From Schizochytrium sp. CCTCC M209059 (Eukaryota > Sar > Bigyra > Thraustochytrida > Thraustochytriidae): DNA of 64,000 nucleotides. The notes beneath the pieces were generated by a model. The model had not been told where the DNA came from. It ran no database searches and worked only from the letters and a program-made list of their open reading frames with translations. Positions 47,726 to 59,322 of this stretch are shown one piece after another. The translations under genes and the position numbers were made by a program. Positions within the stretch are counted from its first letter, which is position 1. Every line of letters starts with the position of its first letter. Where the stretch lies: positions 1 to 64,000 of the forward strand of contig JTFK01001288.1 of assembly GCA_000818945.1 (NCBI GenBank). The letters run 5' to 3'.

Positions 47726-50368
47726 ATGTACGGCGCGGCGGGGAGCCCGGTGCCACGCCAAGGCTCGACAGCTTCGACTTTGCACGCCTCGAGAGCGGCG
47801 AGAGGCATGGTCGAGAACGGCTCGCAAGTCCCGCTCCTGGGCGTCAGGGAGGCGCAGAGTCAGTCGACGACATCGAGGACAACAACAACGAGGACAGCGG
47901 CGCACGAGACGCAGCACAATCAGCTAGGCGTCTTCAATGGCGTCCTCGTGCCCTGCCTGCTCAATATCTTGGGCGTTATCCTCTTTTTGCGTATCGGCTG
48001 GGCAGTTGGTCAAGCGGGATGGGTCCAGGTCCTCGTCATGTTTGGGGTCGGCGAGACGTTGGCACTGCTCACTGTGCTGAGCATGGCCGCTATTGTATCG
48101 AACGGAAACATGCGGGGTGGTGGAAGCTACTTTATCATTAGTCGCTCTCTTGGTCCAGAGCTCGGAGGCTCCATTGGGCTTCTCTTTTACGCGGGATACG
48201 CCGTGGGCACCACGTTTTACGTGGTTGGCTTTGCCACCGAGATTGTCGAGGCCTTTTTGGACACCAACAATGACGATCCTGCCAACAAGAAAATGTACAC
48301 TGTGCTCATTGCGAGTCTTGCGCTCGCCATCGTCATGGGCATTTCGGTACTCGGCGCCGGCTTTTTTACGCGCATCAACGGCATCGTCTTTGCAATCCAG
48401 TTTGGATCAATCGTTGTGGGCGTTGTGTCGATGCTCTTTCGCCAGCCTATCCCAGAGCTCGAGAATGGGGGCAGTTTCACGGGCTTTGATCCCAAGACGC
48501 TTTGGGCCAACGCCTGGGGCGATTACACGTTTGACGAGAAGTGTGGCGACCGCCTCTGCAGCTTCAAGATTGTTTTGGCAATTCTTTTCCCTGCCATGAC
48601 TGGCATTATGGAAGGCGCAAATCTGAGCGGCGACCTCAAGAATCCCAACCGCGACATTGGCCGTGGGACCATTGCGGCTGTATTTGGTGCGATCGTGACC
48701 TATGGGTTTCTCATTCTCGCCTTTAGCGCAGGTTTCCCACGCGAGACGCTGCGCACCAACATGAACGTCATGGAAAACGTGGCGTGGCCCACAAAGTATG
48801 CCATCATTGTGGGTATTTCTGTGTCGGCGTTTTCCAGCGCGTTGGGGTCGGTCTTTGGCGGCTCGCGCGTGCTGCAGGCGCTGGGCCGCGATGGGCTGCC
48901 TCCTTATTGGGGCCTTTCCTTCTTTGCCAAGGGTTCGCAACAGGGCGATGAGCCCCGTCGCGCCGTCATTTTCACGTGGCTCGTCGCGCAGGTTTGCTGT
49001 TTCATTGGCGACCTCGACGTCATCTCGCCAATTATTGCTTCGTTCTTTTTGCTCTCGTACGCCACGGTGAATTTGACCTGCTTCATGCTCGACGTTAGTG
49101 GTACGCCCAACTTTCGTCCTCACTTTCGGTACTATAGCCGCGTGCAGAGCCTTTCGGGCTTTGTTTTGTGTCTGGGTATGCTCTTCTATCTTGATGTATG
49201 GTACGCGGTCATTGCTTGCGGTGCATTGCTTGCGCTGTACACGTACATTACCTATACGGCGCCGCTCAAGAGTTGGGGCGACGTCTCGCAGTCCATTTTG
49301 TACCATCAAGTTCGCAAATATTTGCTCAAGCTCGATATGGAGGACCATCCGAAGAACTGGCGCCCCTCGCTTCTCCTTCTCGCGCCAGCGGGGGCGCAAG
49401 TGAGTGCCGCCTTTCTGTCCATTTCCAATTCGCTGAAAAAGGGCGGTCTCTTTATGATCGGAGATGTCGTTGTCGGTGACCTGCGCGCCGATGCAGTCAA
49501 GACGAGGCGCCAAGCGTGGCTCGACCGCATCGAAGCCGACAAACTCAAGTGCATTCCAGAGGTCACCTTTGCGCAAACGGCCCGTCAGGGATACCAGCAG
49601 CTGGTGTTGCTTGCTGGACTTGGCGGGATGCGCCCAAATTGCATTGCGGCAGAGATCCCGCGTGACTTTTTGCGTCTTGCAGAAGAAGACTTTGACGGTC
49701 ACGATGACTCACTGTCGTTTGCAGACGCTGCCGAGTTTGTGGGGCTTCTCGGGGACATTGTGGGCGAGTTCAAGCGCAATCTCTTGCTCGCCGCCAACTT
49801 TGACGCGTCTGCCGCACAAGGTGATAACGATGACGACGTGGCCGATGAGACCTGCGTGGCGCCGCTCGGGGCGCGCTCGCGTGCTGCGGGCTCGATCGAC
49901 CTGTGGGTCATGGGAAATGACCTTGCGCTTGATGGCAACTTGTCGCTCATGATGCAGCTTGCCCATATCCTGCTTCGCGAACGCAAGGGCGTGCGAAGCA
50001 TCCGTGTCCTCAACGTTGTGGACGAAACCTGCGACATCGAATCGCAGCAGTCCAAGCTGCGGGATCTGGCTTCCTCTGCGCGCTTGCACAAAGCCACTTG
50101 CCATGCCATCGCGTGCAAGGGGGCGCAACCGCTGGAGAGAGCGCTGCTGAGTCAGGATTCCGCTTTTCTCGAGCGTTTGCACGGGGTTTTGGAGAGCTAC
50201 TCGCACTCTGGGACGCGTGTCGCCTTTTTCGGCTTGCCTACGCCTGGCGCGCTCAACATTCCCGACCGTTCATACCTCGGAGGTCTTGGCGCTCTCGTCC
50301 GCGGTCTCCCGCCTACCATTCTTACCTGTGCAGGTCGCCGCGGTAATATGATTCCGCAAGACCTGTGA
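47726..50368 (+). CDS. SLC12-family cation-chloride cotransporter, copy 2
   Basis: 880 residues from ATG 47726 (MYGAAGSPVPRQ). It is colinear with copy 1 through the permease fold (about 66-510) and the C-terminal domain, sharing long identical blocks such as GNMRGGGSYFIISRSLGPEL and MTGIMEGANLSGDLKNPN and the same ending (NMIPQDL). The N-terminal tail is shorter and unrelated in detail, and the C-domain has an insertion of acidic residues (NDDDVADE) near residue 700. Third-codon bases differ widely from copy 1, so the duplication is not recent. Function is as for copy 1. Confidence 0.93.
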   Translation: MYGAAGSPVPRQGSTASTLHASRAARGMVENGSQVPLLGVREAQSQSTTSRTTTTRTAAHETQHNQLGVFNGVLVPCLLNILGVILFLRIGWAVGQAGWVQVLVMFGVGETLALLTVLSMAAIVSNGNMRGGGSYFIISRSLGPELGGSIGLLFYAGYAVGTTFYVVGFATEIVEAFLDTNNDDPANKKMYTVLIASLALAIVMGISVLGAGFFTRINGIVFAIQFGSIVVGVVSMLFRQPIPELENGGSFTGFDPKTLWANAWGDYTFDEKCGDRLCSFKIVLAILFPAMTGIMEGANLSGDLKNPNRDIGRGTIAAVFGAIVTYGFLILAFSAGFPRETLRTNMNVMENVAWPTKYAIIVGISVSAFSSALGSVFGGSRVLQALGRDGLPPYWGLSFFAKGSQQGDEPRRAVIFTWLVAQVCCFIGDLDVISPIIASFFLLSYATVNLTCFMLDVSGTPNFRPHFRYYSRVQSLSGFVLCLGMLFYLDVWYAVIACGALLALYTYITYTAPLKSWGDVSQSILYHQVRKYLLKLDMEDHPKNWRPSLLLLAPAGAQVSAAFLSISNSLKKGGLFMIGDVVVGDLRADAVKTRRQAWLDRIEADKLKCIPEVTFAQTARQGYQQLVLLAGLGGMRPNCIAAEIPRDFLRLAEEDFDGHDDSLSFADAAEFVGLLGDIVGEFKRNLLLAANFDASAAQGDNDDDVADETCVAPLGARSRAAGSIDLWVMGNDLALDGNLSLMMQLAHILLRERKGVRSIRVLNVVDETCDIESQQSKLRDLASSARLHKATCHAIACKGAQPLERALLSQDSAFLERLHGVLESYSHSGTRVAFFGLPTPGALNIPDRSYLGGLGALVRGLPPTILTCAGRRGNMIPQDL

Positions 50369-51034
50369 CATGGATGACCACCGTGGCCGCGCCAGACGAG
50401 CCGTGAGGTGGATGACCACAATGACCGCGCAAGAAAAAGTTATCATACGGACGCGTTGATCGCCATAGCCTACGAACGATCTTTCTTTAATTTCGTGGCA
50501 CTGTGTTCTGAGCAGAATCCACGCCAAGCAGCACTGATGGTTCTTTCCTTTTCTCTTTTCTTTTCTCTTTTTTGTAGTGACAGCGCGTGAATGACAATGT
50601 AGGTAGTCCTAATCTCAGCCGCGTTTCTTTTCAGTGTGCACACAGTAGCCAAGGCCAATTTATGTGTTCGTCCTTTCATCCATTCCATTCATGGCCACGC
50701 GACCATGCGTCCGGCCGTCCGCCAGTTCGAGCGCTTGACTTATCCTGCAAAAGATCCGGATCTTCCGTTCCTGGACACCGGCCGACCGACGAAGACATCG
50801 GCTGGCGGCCGCGAGCGCCGCAGCAGCATCTGCAGCATCTGCAGCATCTGCATCCCGCGCCGCTCCGTTGCAGGCTGCTGCATCGAGCCCGCTCCGCAAC
50901 GGCCTGGCGCCCGGAGCGAGGCCCGCACGCTGCAGCTGGCGGTCGACGCGCGGGAGGCCGAACCAGCCGCTGCGAAGGTCTTCTTTCCTTGCCTCCTTCC
51001 TTCGTCGCGCAGGCGGTAGCTCTTCGCATCCCGT

Positions 51035-51112
51035 CACATCGCATGGCATGGCATCGCATGGCATCGCATCCCGTCACATCGCATCGCATGGCATGGCATG
51101 GCATCGCATCCA
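51035..51112. repeat. (GCATG/GCATC)n pentanucleotide repeat
   Basis: Imperfect pentamer array mixing GCATG and GCATC, with CCCGTCACATC interruptions appearing twice. It resembles the (CGCAT)n tract at 11021-11051 upstream of SAM synthetase. Confidence 0.85.
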
Positions 51113-51303
51113 TGCGTCTGCGCGGGCCTCCTCGCTCCCTCCCTCCCTCCCTGCGCACCTTGCATCCTTGCGGGAGTCGGGCGGCGAGGATGGATGGAAG
51201 GATGGATGTGTTGGGAAGTGGAGGGAGGGACGAAATGGACGGGGCGCCGAGCACGAACCGCCGCGGCGCGAACGGCCGAGGAGGCGTGGCACGGACCCGG
51301 AGA

Positions 51304-51334
51304 TCGGTCGGTCGGTCGGTCGGTCGGTCGGTCG
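51304..51334. repeat. (GGTC)n tetranucleotide repeat
   Basis: Seven to eight tandem CGGT units (GGTC phase). Confidence 0.9.
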
Positions 51335-51981
51335 GCCGGGTTCGTCGGTGAACGGATCGATGCGTCTGCGGCCCATCCGATCGGTCGGGACACGCACAGG
51401 CAGACAGACAAACAGACAGACGGACGGGCAGCGAGCGAGCGTCCCAAGTGGAGGCGGGGGTCCCCGACCGGGACGGACGGCGAGCGGGCGCCGCTGATTT
51501 GGGAGAGGCGAAAGGCGAGCTTGGAGAGGCTCGCACTTGCGGGGCGGCGCGGCACGCCGGGAATTTATGGTTGGCTGGAGGCCTGCTGTGCATCGTGTTT
51601 CTAGCATGGCATCATAAATGGCATGGACGGACGGCCGGCCGGCCAATCGCACGGTTTGTTGGCAGCCGGGCGTGCGTTCGTTCGTTCGATCCAGCCGCAG
51701 CGAGTCGCGCCAAGGCGGAAGATAGCGCGAGAGGAAGCAAGCAAGCAAGCAAACAAGCCAGCCACCGTGGGCAGCCACACGCCCAGCATGCGGAAGCCCT
51801 GGTCGTCGTGATTGCTCATGTCAGCCTTCGGCCCGAGCAGCAACCACGGGTCGTTGTCGTTGTTGTTGGTTGATGCTGTAGTCGTCACCTCGAGCTCTCT
51901 CTTTCTTGGCCCATCGGCTCCCCAGCCGCCCGAGAGCATGCTTGCCGCCCAGCCAGCCAGAAGTCGCGCGCGGACAGACGG

Positions 51982-52026
51982 ACGCACGCAGCCACGCACG
52001 CAGCCACGCACGCACGCACGCACGCA
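51982..52026. repeat. (GCAC)n / GCAGCCAC repeat
   Basis: Tandem ACGC units interrupted by ACGCAGCC blocks. The same ACGC unit forms the array at 63714-63757 upstream of the last gene. Confidence 0.88.
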
Positions 52027-52119
52027 GGACCTCGGCTCGCGAGCGCGGCGTCGGCAGCGCGTGCAGGAGCGCGTGCACCTTCTTCTCCAAGTTCGCGCGG
52101 GCGATTGCAAGGCACACGA

Positions 52120-52155
<36 letters not shown>

Positions 52156-52810
52156 GCACGTGCCGCACGGCCGCGCCTGCCCCCGCTACGGACCCGGGCG
52201 CAGGAGGCGGCGCGGGGGCACCGGGCGAGTTTGCGCGGCGCGGAGGCGGGCGCGGGCGCCTAGCCGCGGCCTAGGGGTCCCTACGGCGGCCCCCGCCGCG
52301 CTTGATTCCCGCGAAGGTGCAACAAGTATAGCAAGTACATTTTTTGCGGACCTGAGGCAGCGGAATTGACGAGCGGCGAGCAAGGCAAACAAACCCCGAG
52401 CGGCCGGCAGCCGACCGGGACGTCCTCGCGCGGGGGCCTTCGCGCCAGCTAGGGAGGCCGCAGGCGAGGGAGAACTGGCCGCGAGGCTGCGACGGGAGTG
52501 GAGAGCTTGCTTGCTTGCTTGCTTGCTTGCTCACGCGATCGATCGACTGGACTGTTGCACGCGACGGCGCGCTGCGAGCGAGCAGCCCAGGGCGGAGAGA
52601 CGCGTGGAGCACCGCGGCCCTGCAGATTGATAGTCTGATAGATAGATCGCCGTCGTCTCCGGCGGCGTCTTCCGTTCACGATTGGACGCGGGTCGCCCTC
52701 GCACAGAGACAGACACCGCACGTGCAGCGCGCGCGAACGAACCCTCGAGGCTGTGCCGAGCGGCGCTGCGTACCGACCCAACGACCCTATCACTCTATCG
52801 CCCTTTGAGT

Positions 52811-52817
52811 ATGACGC

Positions 52818-52850
<33 letters not shown>

Positions 52851-52955
52851 TCGACGACGGGCGAGCGCGAGAGCGAGGCCGAAAGCAGCAGCATGCGGAG
52901 CAACAGATTTGCAGAATGACGCGTGAGACGACCAGCAGGAGACGGAAACGTAATG

Positions 52956-52997
<42 letters not shown>

Positions 52998-55900
52998 ACA
53001 GCAGCAGCAAGACGAATGTGCGGTGGGCCGGGCGCTGGCTCGTTGCAGCGGCAACAGCGAGCCTCGTGGCGCAGAGCGTGGGCCAAGACCTCACGGACGG
53101 CCAGCTGACCTTTAGCTTGACCATTCGCGACTTCTTGCCGAGCTACTGCATGCAGGAGGGGACGTACCCAGGGTTCACACCTGACACAGTCAGCGATGGC
53201 TCGTACATCGAAGACGTCAAGAACTACAATCCTCCCTACACATGCCCCGAAATTGACGGCACTGTGGGCATGGGCCATCCCGACTTTGAGGTCCGCTACG
53301 GCGCATACGGCGTAACGGGTTATGGGTGGAGCCTCAGCTCAACGATCAATTCCAATAGTCGAGGCAACGACCTCGTCTCGGCCATTGTCGACCGCACAGC
53401 AGGCCTTCAGGCCACTACCTCGGGACTCAATAAACCCATTTATTGCGCAGAGACACGCTGTGGCCACACCGACGATGAGTTTTACATTACCACAAACAAG
53501 ACCATGTTTGACGAGTGGTATAATGACGCGCCAAGGAACCGGCGCAGCGGCATGGCGCTCCTCCTCGACGAAACAGCGTCCGACACCGGTGTGTATGAAT
53601 TTAACAGCGATGAGTCCGTCGTCGGTAATTCCAAAGGTTTCTTTGGTCCGCTCGACGCAGTACTCGATGAAGAGGTTGGCCCCGAGGCTCTTGATGTCTG
53701 GCCAGCAACTTCGCAGGAGGAGAAAATGGGCCATAAGTTCTGGTTTACCTCGGAGCTCCACACGTGGTTTCAATTTCGGGGCAATGAGACCTTTTCCTTC
53801 AGCGGAGATGATGACGTGTGGGTCTATATTGATGGTAAGCTCGTGGTAGATCTCGGAGGTGTTCATGCGCGCGCACAAACGGAAATCGTGCTGGACGATG
53901 CGCTCGCCTCGCGGCTCGACCTTGTTCAGGATCAAATCTACGAGTTCGACTTTTTCCATGCTGAACGGCATACCTCCGACTCGAACTTTTGGATCACAAC
54001 CTCCATGTATCCCAGTTGCACTGGTCTTTTCTCCGGAGAATACACGCTCGACTCGCAAGATCCTAGTTCCTTCCGGGCGCTTGATGCCACGACAACGGAG
54101 AGAATCCAAGAGAACCTCTTGGTGCTCAGCACCTCAGAGGACTTGTATACTTCGCGGCGAATCTTCTCCACAAACAAGTATCAAGTAGGTTCTGGCTTTG
54201 TAGCAACCTTTACAATGCGAATCGAGGCCGGCGCAGACTCGGACAACAGCGGGCTCGCCTTTGTCATCCAAAACTTTGGCCTTGATGATATGCCCATCAG
54301 TACTGGCTCAGGGCTCGGCGTACGCTTTGTGCGCGCAAGTATAGCCGTCGTCTTTGACGCGAAACGCAACCAGGTTCGTCTGCACCACCAGCCCACCCCG
54401 GACCTCATGAACTCGCCCTTGAACGAAACGACGCGCACCGCGTACGACGCATTTGCCATGTCGACAAACGGTACGCATCAAGTTCGCGTGCAGTATCTTT
54501 GGAACCCGGACTGGATCGAAGTTTTTATCGACGATAGTCTGTACTTGCGAGAAAGAGCAGCAAACCTCTCCACGATCTTGGGGAGCGGGAGCGCTTATGT
54601 TGGCTTTGCCACGGGTACTGGAGGGTCTCCGGCTGTGCAGGAAATCTCTGACCTTAAACTGCGCACAATGCAAGTGAGCAACACCCTCACGTCTTTTGTT
54701 TCGCTTGCCAATCAGCCAAGCGGAGTTGGTTTCATTCTGAGCCAGATCCCATCGTCTGTCCGAGTAGAGACCTTTGACGCATGCGGACGTTCCATTGGTT
54801 TTGGCGGCGCTGGCGATCGCCTCTCTGGGCTTTTTGTGCGTGTTGATACGGACGTGCGAGGCCGCCGAAACTTGCGGAGGCTCGAAGACGATGACGGCGG
54901 CGACGACGACAACGAAGATACCGAGGCAACAGCCATCAATGCGACCGTAGTCGATAACGGCGACGGTACCTACGATCTTGAGCTTTATAGCGACGAAGTT
55001 GGTGTCTTTTTGCTTTACGCCGCCTTTGGCGAAGATTGCATCTGGATGCAATCTTCGAACGGCGAAGTTTCCCTCGATCCGGCATCAAGTGAGGACTGTT
55101 GGTTTGAAGCTTTCGAAGAGAGCGTGAGCGTAGAGTATGGCACATACGCTCCCACAGCCCCTACGTACGGGCCTTTTACCTATCCACCGACCGCGAGTGA
55201 AGTCCCCGAGCACGTGCTCACCATGTCACTTGGCGGTGGGTTCATGCTTTTCCTCGGCTTCGCCATTTGCTGCGGGCAGTACCAGAAGAAGAGATGGGAG
55301 GACAACAAGGCGCATGCGGAGATTGGCAAGATGTTTCTCGAGGACAAACGCCGTCAGGGAGAAGTGCACTACGAGGATCTCGAGTGCAAAGATAGAGCGC
55401 AGCGGCTCGAAGAGTTGCGCTTGTCCATCTTGCGACTTAAGGCGAAAAGGTCGACGATTGAACAGGAGGCAGAGGTCGCAAAGCTTCAGGAGGAGCATGA
55501 TCAGTTGCGGCACGAGCTTCGTATTGCCAAACGCAATCGCCAAGAACTTGCAGACAACCGAAATCTAAATTCTTCTGGGAGCGAGGCATCTCAATTCGCC
55601 CCCCCAACACGTCGACAGTTTTTTCCTGTCAGGGAATCCTTTCGTAGGATGCGTACGCGACGCTCTTCCTCTGCGTCCACTGATATATCGACGCTTAGTT
55701 CTGCGGTTGACGGGTACAACGCAGAGGTTGACCGTATTAACCGAGAGGCTGGCTATGACGCCGGTGACGCACGACTGCGACGCGTACAGCCTCCCGTGCC
55801 GCCTCCCCCGCCGCCGCCAATTGCTGAACTTGATGAGATCCCCGACTATGATGAGGTGTCACAGGCTTCGTCTCAGCGCGAATCGATCTTGAGACGTCTC

Positions 55901-56118
55901 CGTAGGGGATCTAATACATTTAGCTTTGTCAGGGATTCCATTGTTCGCGACGTTCCTCCCCCGCCGCCCCTGTCTCCCGATGCTGAAGAGGGTGTCCCGC
56001 AAGAGGAAGCGGACGATTTGGAGAGCGACACCATTTCACTTGCGCAGATTCAGGAAGAAGAAGACGACGACGACGACGACGATTACAAGGATGAGCATGT
56101 GAGTACTGATGACCACCA

Positions 56119-56160
<42 letters not shown>

Positions 56161-56293
56161 TGAGGAGGAGGAAGAAAAGGAAGATATTCCTGATAGTGAC
56201 GTAGGATCAGCAGGTCTTCATGCGAATGTAGACGTCGAGGAAGGCGGAAGGGAACGCCGGCCCTCACGATTCTGGAGACATATTTTGAATTGA
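52811..56293 (+). CDS. type I membrane protein with PA14/fibro-slime and lectin-like domains
   Basis: 1160 residues from the first ATG at 52811; Met at 52916 is a likelier signal-peptide start. Poly-Ser/Asn precedes a hydrophobic signal (WLVAAATASLVAQSVG, about 80-95). Residues 100-400 are a PA14/fibro-slime domain with FSFSGDDDVWVYIDGKLVVD, as in Dictyostelium prespore-inducing factors. Residues 415-620 resemble an L-type lectin sandwich (GLAFVIQNFG, then WIEVFIDDSLYL). A TM at about 802-822 (LTMSLGGGFMLFLGFAICCG) is followed by a coiled coil (about 830-915), a Pro-rich region with PPVPPPPPPP, and a poly-Asp tract near the end. Probably a cell-surface glycan-binding receptor with a cytosolic scaffold tail. 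Confidence 0.88.
55030..55057. repeat. perfect 13-bp inverted repeat inside the fibro-slime gene
   Basis: CGAAGATTGCATC and GATGCAATCTTCG separated by two bases, within coding sequence for CIWMQSSNG. Its arms share AGATTGC/GCAATCT with the non-coding hairpin at 61042-61069. Confidence 0.85.
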
Positions 56294-56717
56294 ATAATAG
56301 TTATTTGAGTTCTTTGTTTAACGTAAGAATGGTAGTAGTTGAAAGGAAGATCGATTGCTTCTTGACATAATCCTATCTGCGGCGACCTCGCAGTTTGAAA
56401 TGTAACGAAAAAGCAAAGCAGACTACTGCGGGAGCGGTGATTTTTTTCAAAAATCGCCGCGGAACCGAAGTTGAATGCATTTCTATACCCAAAGTAAATT
56501 TTATTTTCCAGAGGAGAGGGGAGCGAAAGAGCGTGAAGACGTCGTAAAAAATTGATTTCACCTGACGCTTCTGTTCTGCGTCGATGTTCGCTCGCTTCCT
56601 TCACTTACCCATTATAGGAAGGGAAAAGAAAACATTGAGAAAATAGAAGTGGGTTCGGTCGCTTCCTTTCTGGAAAGGGTGTAGAAAAGTTTTTTTTTAA
56701 ATAAAAAAAAGAGAGAG

Positions 56718-56727
56718 AAAAAAAATA
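56718..56727 (-). terminator. Pol III T-run terminator of tRNA-Leu
   Basis: On the minus strand a run of eight T starts a few bases after the tRNA 3' end. Confidence 0.75.
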
Positions 56728-56731
56728 GAAG

Positions 56732-56813
56732 TGCACGAAGTGGGATTTGAACCCACGCGTACGAATACATCGCAGCTTGAATGCGACCCCTTAGACCACT
56801 CGGGCATCCGTGC
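56732..56813 (-). tRNA. tRNA-Leu (anticodon CAA)
   Basis: 82-base cloverleaf on the minus strand. Acceptor GCACGGA pairs with TTCGTGC, discriminator A. The D-arm contains GAGTGGTC. The anticodon stem TCGCA/TGCGA encloses the loop TTCAAGC, giving anticodon CAA for the Leu codon TTG. A class II variable arm (GTA-TTCG-TAC) and T-arm GTGGG-TTCAAAT-CCCAC follow. No intron. On the coding strand it is followed within 5 bases by CTATTTTTTTT, a Pol III terminator. Confidence 0.96.
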
Positions 56814-56884
56814 TTTCTACGTTGAAAGGCAAAGCAGGAAGGAGGTTTATAAATCAAAGCGCCAAAGGAGCAAAAACATCTTCG

Positions 56885-57330
56885 ACAATACGAACGGTTG
56901 GGGGTGTATCCATGCGAATGATTGCGAGCTCGGCCGACACGTAATGAAAAGTCAGCGCTGTGTCTCCGTACGCGGTTGTCAAGTGTGATGACTTTATCTT
57001 TCCGAACGGCTTACGGTGTGGATAAGAGCATTGTGTACAACGGTCGAGGCGGTGATGATGCAGTTATCGCTTGGCGCAAGACACTTTGGACAATACGAAG
57101 GGCTGCTAGAGTAATGCGAGTGATAGCAAGCTTGTGGCCAGCGCACAATGAGCATCCGTACGTGGTTATCGAATACAATGACTTTTTTTCTTTTTCTTTT
57201 TTCTGAACGGCTTACGGTGTGAACAAGAGCACTCATTGTGTACAAGGTCGAGGTTGTGAAAGGAAATGAATGAGAATTTGCGGCATCAGTTGGGTACGTG
57301 GTGAAACCTTGTCTTGCGCCAAGCACAATG
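56885..57330. repeat. diverged tandem repeat, period about 200 bp, two to three units
   Basis: Matching anchors in order: ACAATACGAACGG (56886) and ACAATACGAAGGG (57091); CCGTACGCGGTTGTC (56967) and CCGTACGTGGTTATC (57156); CGAACGGCTTACGGTGTG (57003) and TGAACGGCTTACGGTGTG (57205); TTGTGTACAACGGTCGAGG and TTGTGTACAAGGTCGAGG. A third partial unit continues with CTTGCGCCAAGCACAATGTGTACA. Units are about 75-80% alike by eye. Confidence 0.75.
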
Positions 57331-57433
57331 TGTACAGGTGAAACTATATGAGGAAAAGACTAAATGTTTTCTGGTGTATTATGGTTCGTTGGCGATCGTT
57401 CTGGCATTGATCGTTCTCCATCGGCACATCAAT

Positions 57434-59288
57434 TTACTTTTCGATCGCTTGTTGAATGGCAGGATGTGAGGCGAGCGCCTGGGGCACAGACGCTTTTGAG
57501 CTTCGAAGAAAACGCACGAGCGGGGGAAACATTTTTTCGTCATCGTCAGTGAGAAGCGTAGAAGCGAGACCTTTCTTCCCGGCACGACCTGTGCGACCAA
57601 TGCGATGCTCGTAGCGTTCAATTTCGGTGGGCATTTCAAAGTTGATAACGTGTGAGACGTTGGCAATATCAAGACCGCGGCCAGCCACATCGGTTGCAAT
57701 AAGCACATCAAAACGTTTTTCTTTGAAAGCTTCGAGGCTGGCCTCGCGCTGAGCCTGTGCCTTGCCACCATGAAGGACGGTGGCGCGCACGCTGGCGGCC
57801 TGCAAGTATTCGTAAACGATGTCACAGCCGCGTTTCGAGTTGGCAAAAACGATAATGGGGGGCGCGGAATCGCGAATGAGCTGCGTGAGCTTGTCGCGTT
57901 TTTTGGCCTCGCTCGGAAGAAAGTAGACTTGCTGCGCAATGTTTCTGTTCTTGCTAGAGTCCTTGTCGCCAATGCGGACAATCGCGGGGGCCTTCATGTA
58001 CTTTTGCGCAAGACGTTCGACGGCTGGTGGCATTGTGGCAGAGAACATGATGGTGACTCGCGCGTCAGCGTCGCCGCGCATATTGCCAATGACAGCATGG
58101 ACCTGGGGCTCAAAGCCCATGTCGATCATGCGGTCTGCCTCGTCCAACACAAGGTAGTCGCACTGATTGAAAACGACGTAGCGGTGCTCGAGACAGTCGA
58201 GAAGACGGCCAGGCGTCGCAACAACAACATAAGCACCCCGACGTAGCTCATTGATCTGGTCTTGAATGGCGTTGCCACCCACAACGACTGCGATGCGCGC
58301 GTCAATGGTAAGCTTGCGGGCCTCCTCGCCGATCTGCTGCGCGAGCTCGCGCGTAGGAGCCATGATGACAGCGAGAGGGCCATCTTCGCTGCATGAAGCG
58401 AGCTTCTCGGCGGTTTGGACGCCAAGATGAACAGCCAAGGGAACGACAAAGGCGGCGGTCTTGCCGGATCCAGTTTCGGCGACGCCAATGATGTCACGTC
58501 GCTGCAGGCCGATGGGGATTGCTTGCATTTGGATCGGTGACGGCCGAGTGTATCCCACGCCGCGAATTGTCTCGCGCAGCTCGCGAGGGAGTTGCATTTC
58601 GTCCCACGATCGCGCCGGGTTCGGCACCGTCGAACCTTTGGTGTAAATGTCGTGATCCTCGCGTACAATGCGCCAGTCGCGATCCGTCATCTCTTCGAGC
58701 GTCTTTTCGCTCCAGTGCAGCACGCGGCGTCGGGTTTGCTGCGCCAGCGAAACTTGGTGGCCATCTTGGCGTTGGCGTTTTTCCTGCAAAAGCAGCTGTC
58801 GCCTTTCGAGAGGATCGAGAGCGTCGGCGCCGGCCCATGATCTCTTTGCAGAACCAGAGTACGATTTGATTGGAACTGCTGCGCGCGACTGGTATAGCGG
58901 GTTTGTTTCATTTTGTTCTTCTTCACGAAAGGCGCGCTCCTCGGCGGGGGAAGGACCAATTTCATCTCGCCGCCTTCTTCGACCTCGGTCGCCAGCAGAA
59001 GATTGCGGCCGCTGGTCTCGTTGAAATTGAGAGACGGGTTCGGGAGCCGGCGGTGCTTCACTGTCCCTTTCCCTTTTTTTCTTTTCCTTGTCCTTTTTCT
59101 TCTTGTGCTTCTTGTCCTTTTTGGCTTTCTTCTTTTCTCTCTTGGCGGCCTCGGCCTCGGCCTCGAGCTGCCGCTGACGTTCGCGTTCCGCTTTGCTCAT
59201 GAAGCGCACGACGCCTGCGGCTGACGATGCATTCGAAGCGTCTGTGGCCGTCGTGGCCTCATTGCGAAGACTGTGTTGTTGCAGTTGT

Positions 59289-59322
<34 letters not shown>

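Larger units (their letters stand above)
50369..52810. other. 2.4-kb repeat-rich upstream region
   Basis: No gene is supported; frames here are Arg/Ser/Pro-rich in all phases. Repeats: CATGG/CATCG pentamers at about 51035-51112, (GGTC)n at 51304-51334, (AAGC)n at 51734-51757, (GCAC)n at 51982-52026, (GA)n at 52122-52150, (CTTG)n at 52505-52531. It precedes the fibro-slime gene. Confidence 0.6.
56294..57433. other. intergenic region with tRNA-Leu and a diverged tandem repeat
   Basis: Lies between the fibro-slime gene (plus) and DDX23 (minus), both ending here. Apart from the tRNA at 56732-56813 and the repeat at 56885-57330, it holds only A/T-rich 3' UTR-like sequence. Confidence 0.55.

Noticed and set aside
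51025..52531. Possible CRISPR-like or satellite array
   Set aside because: The units are 4-5 bp contiguous microsatellites without spacers; the host is eukaryotic.
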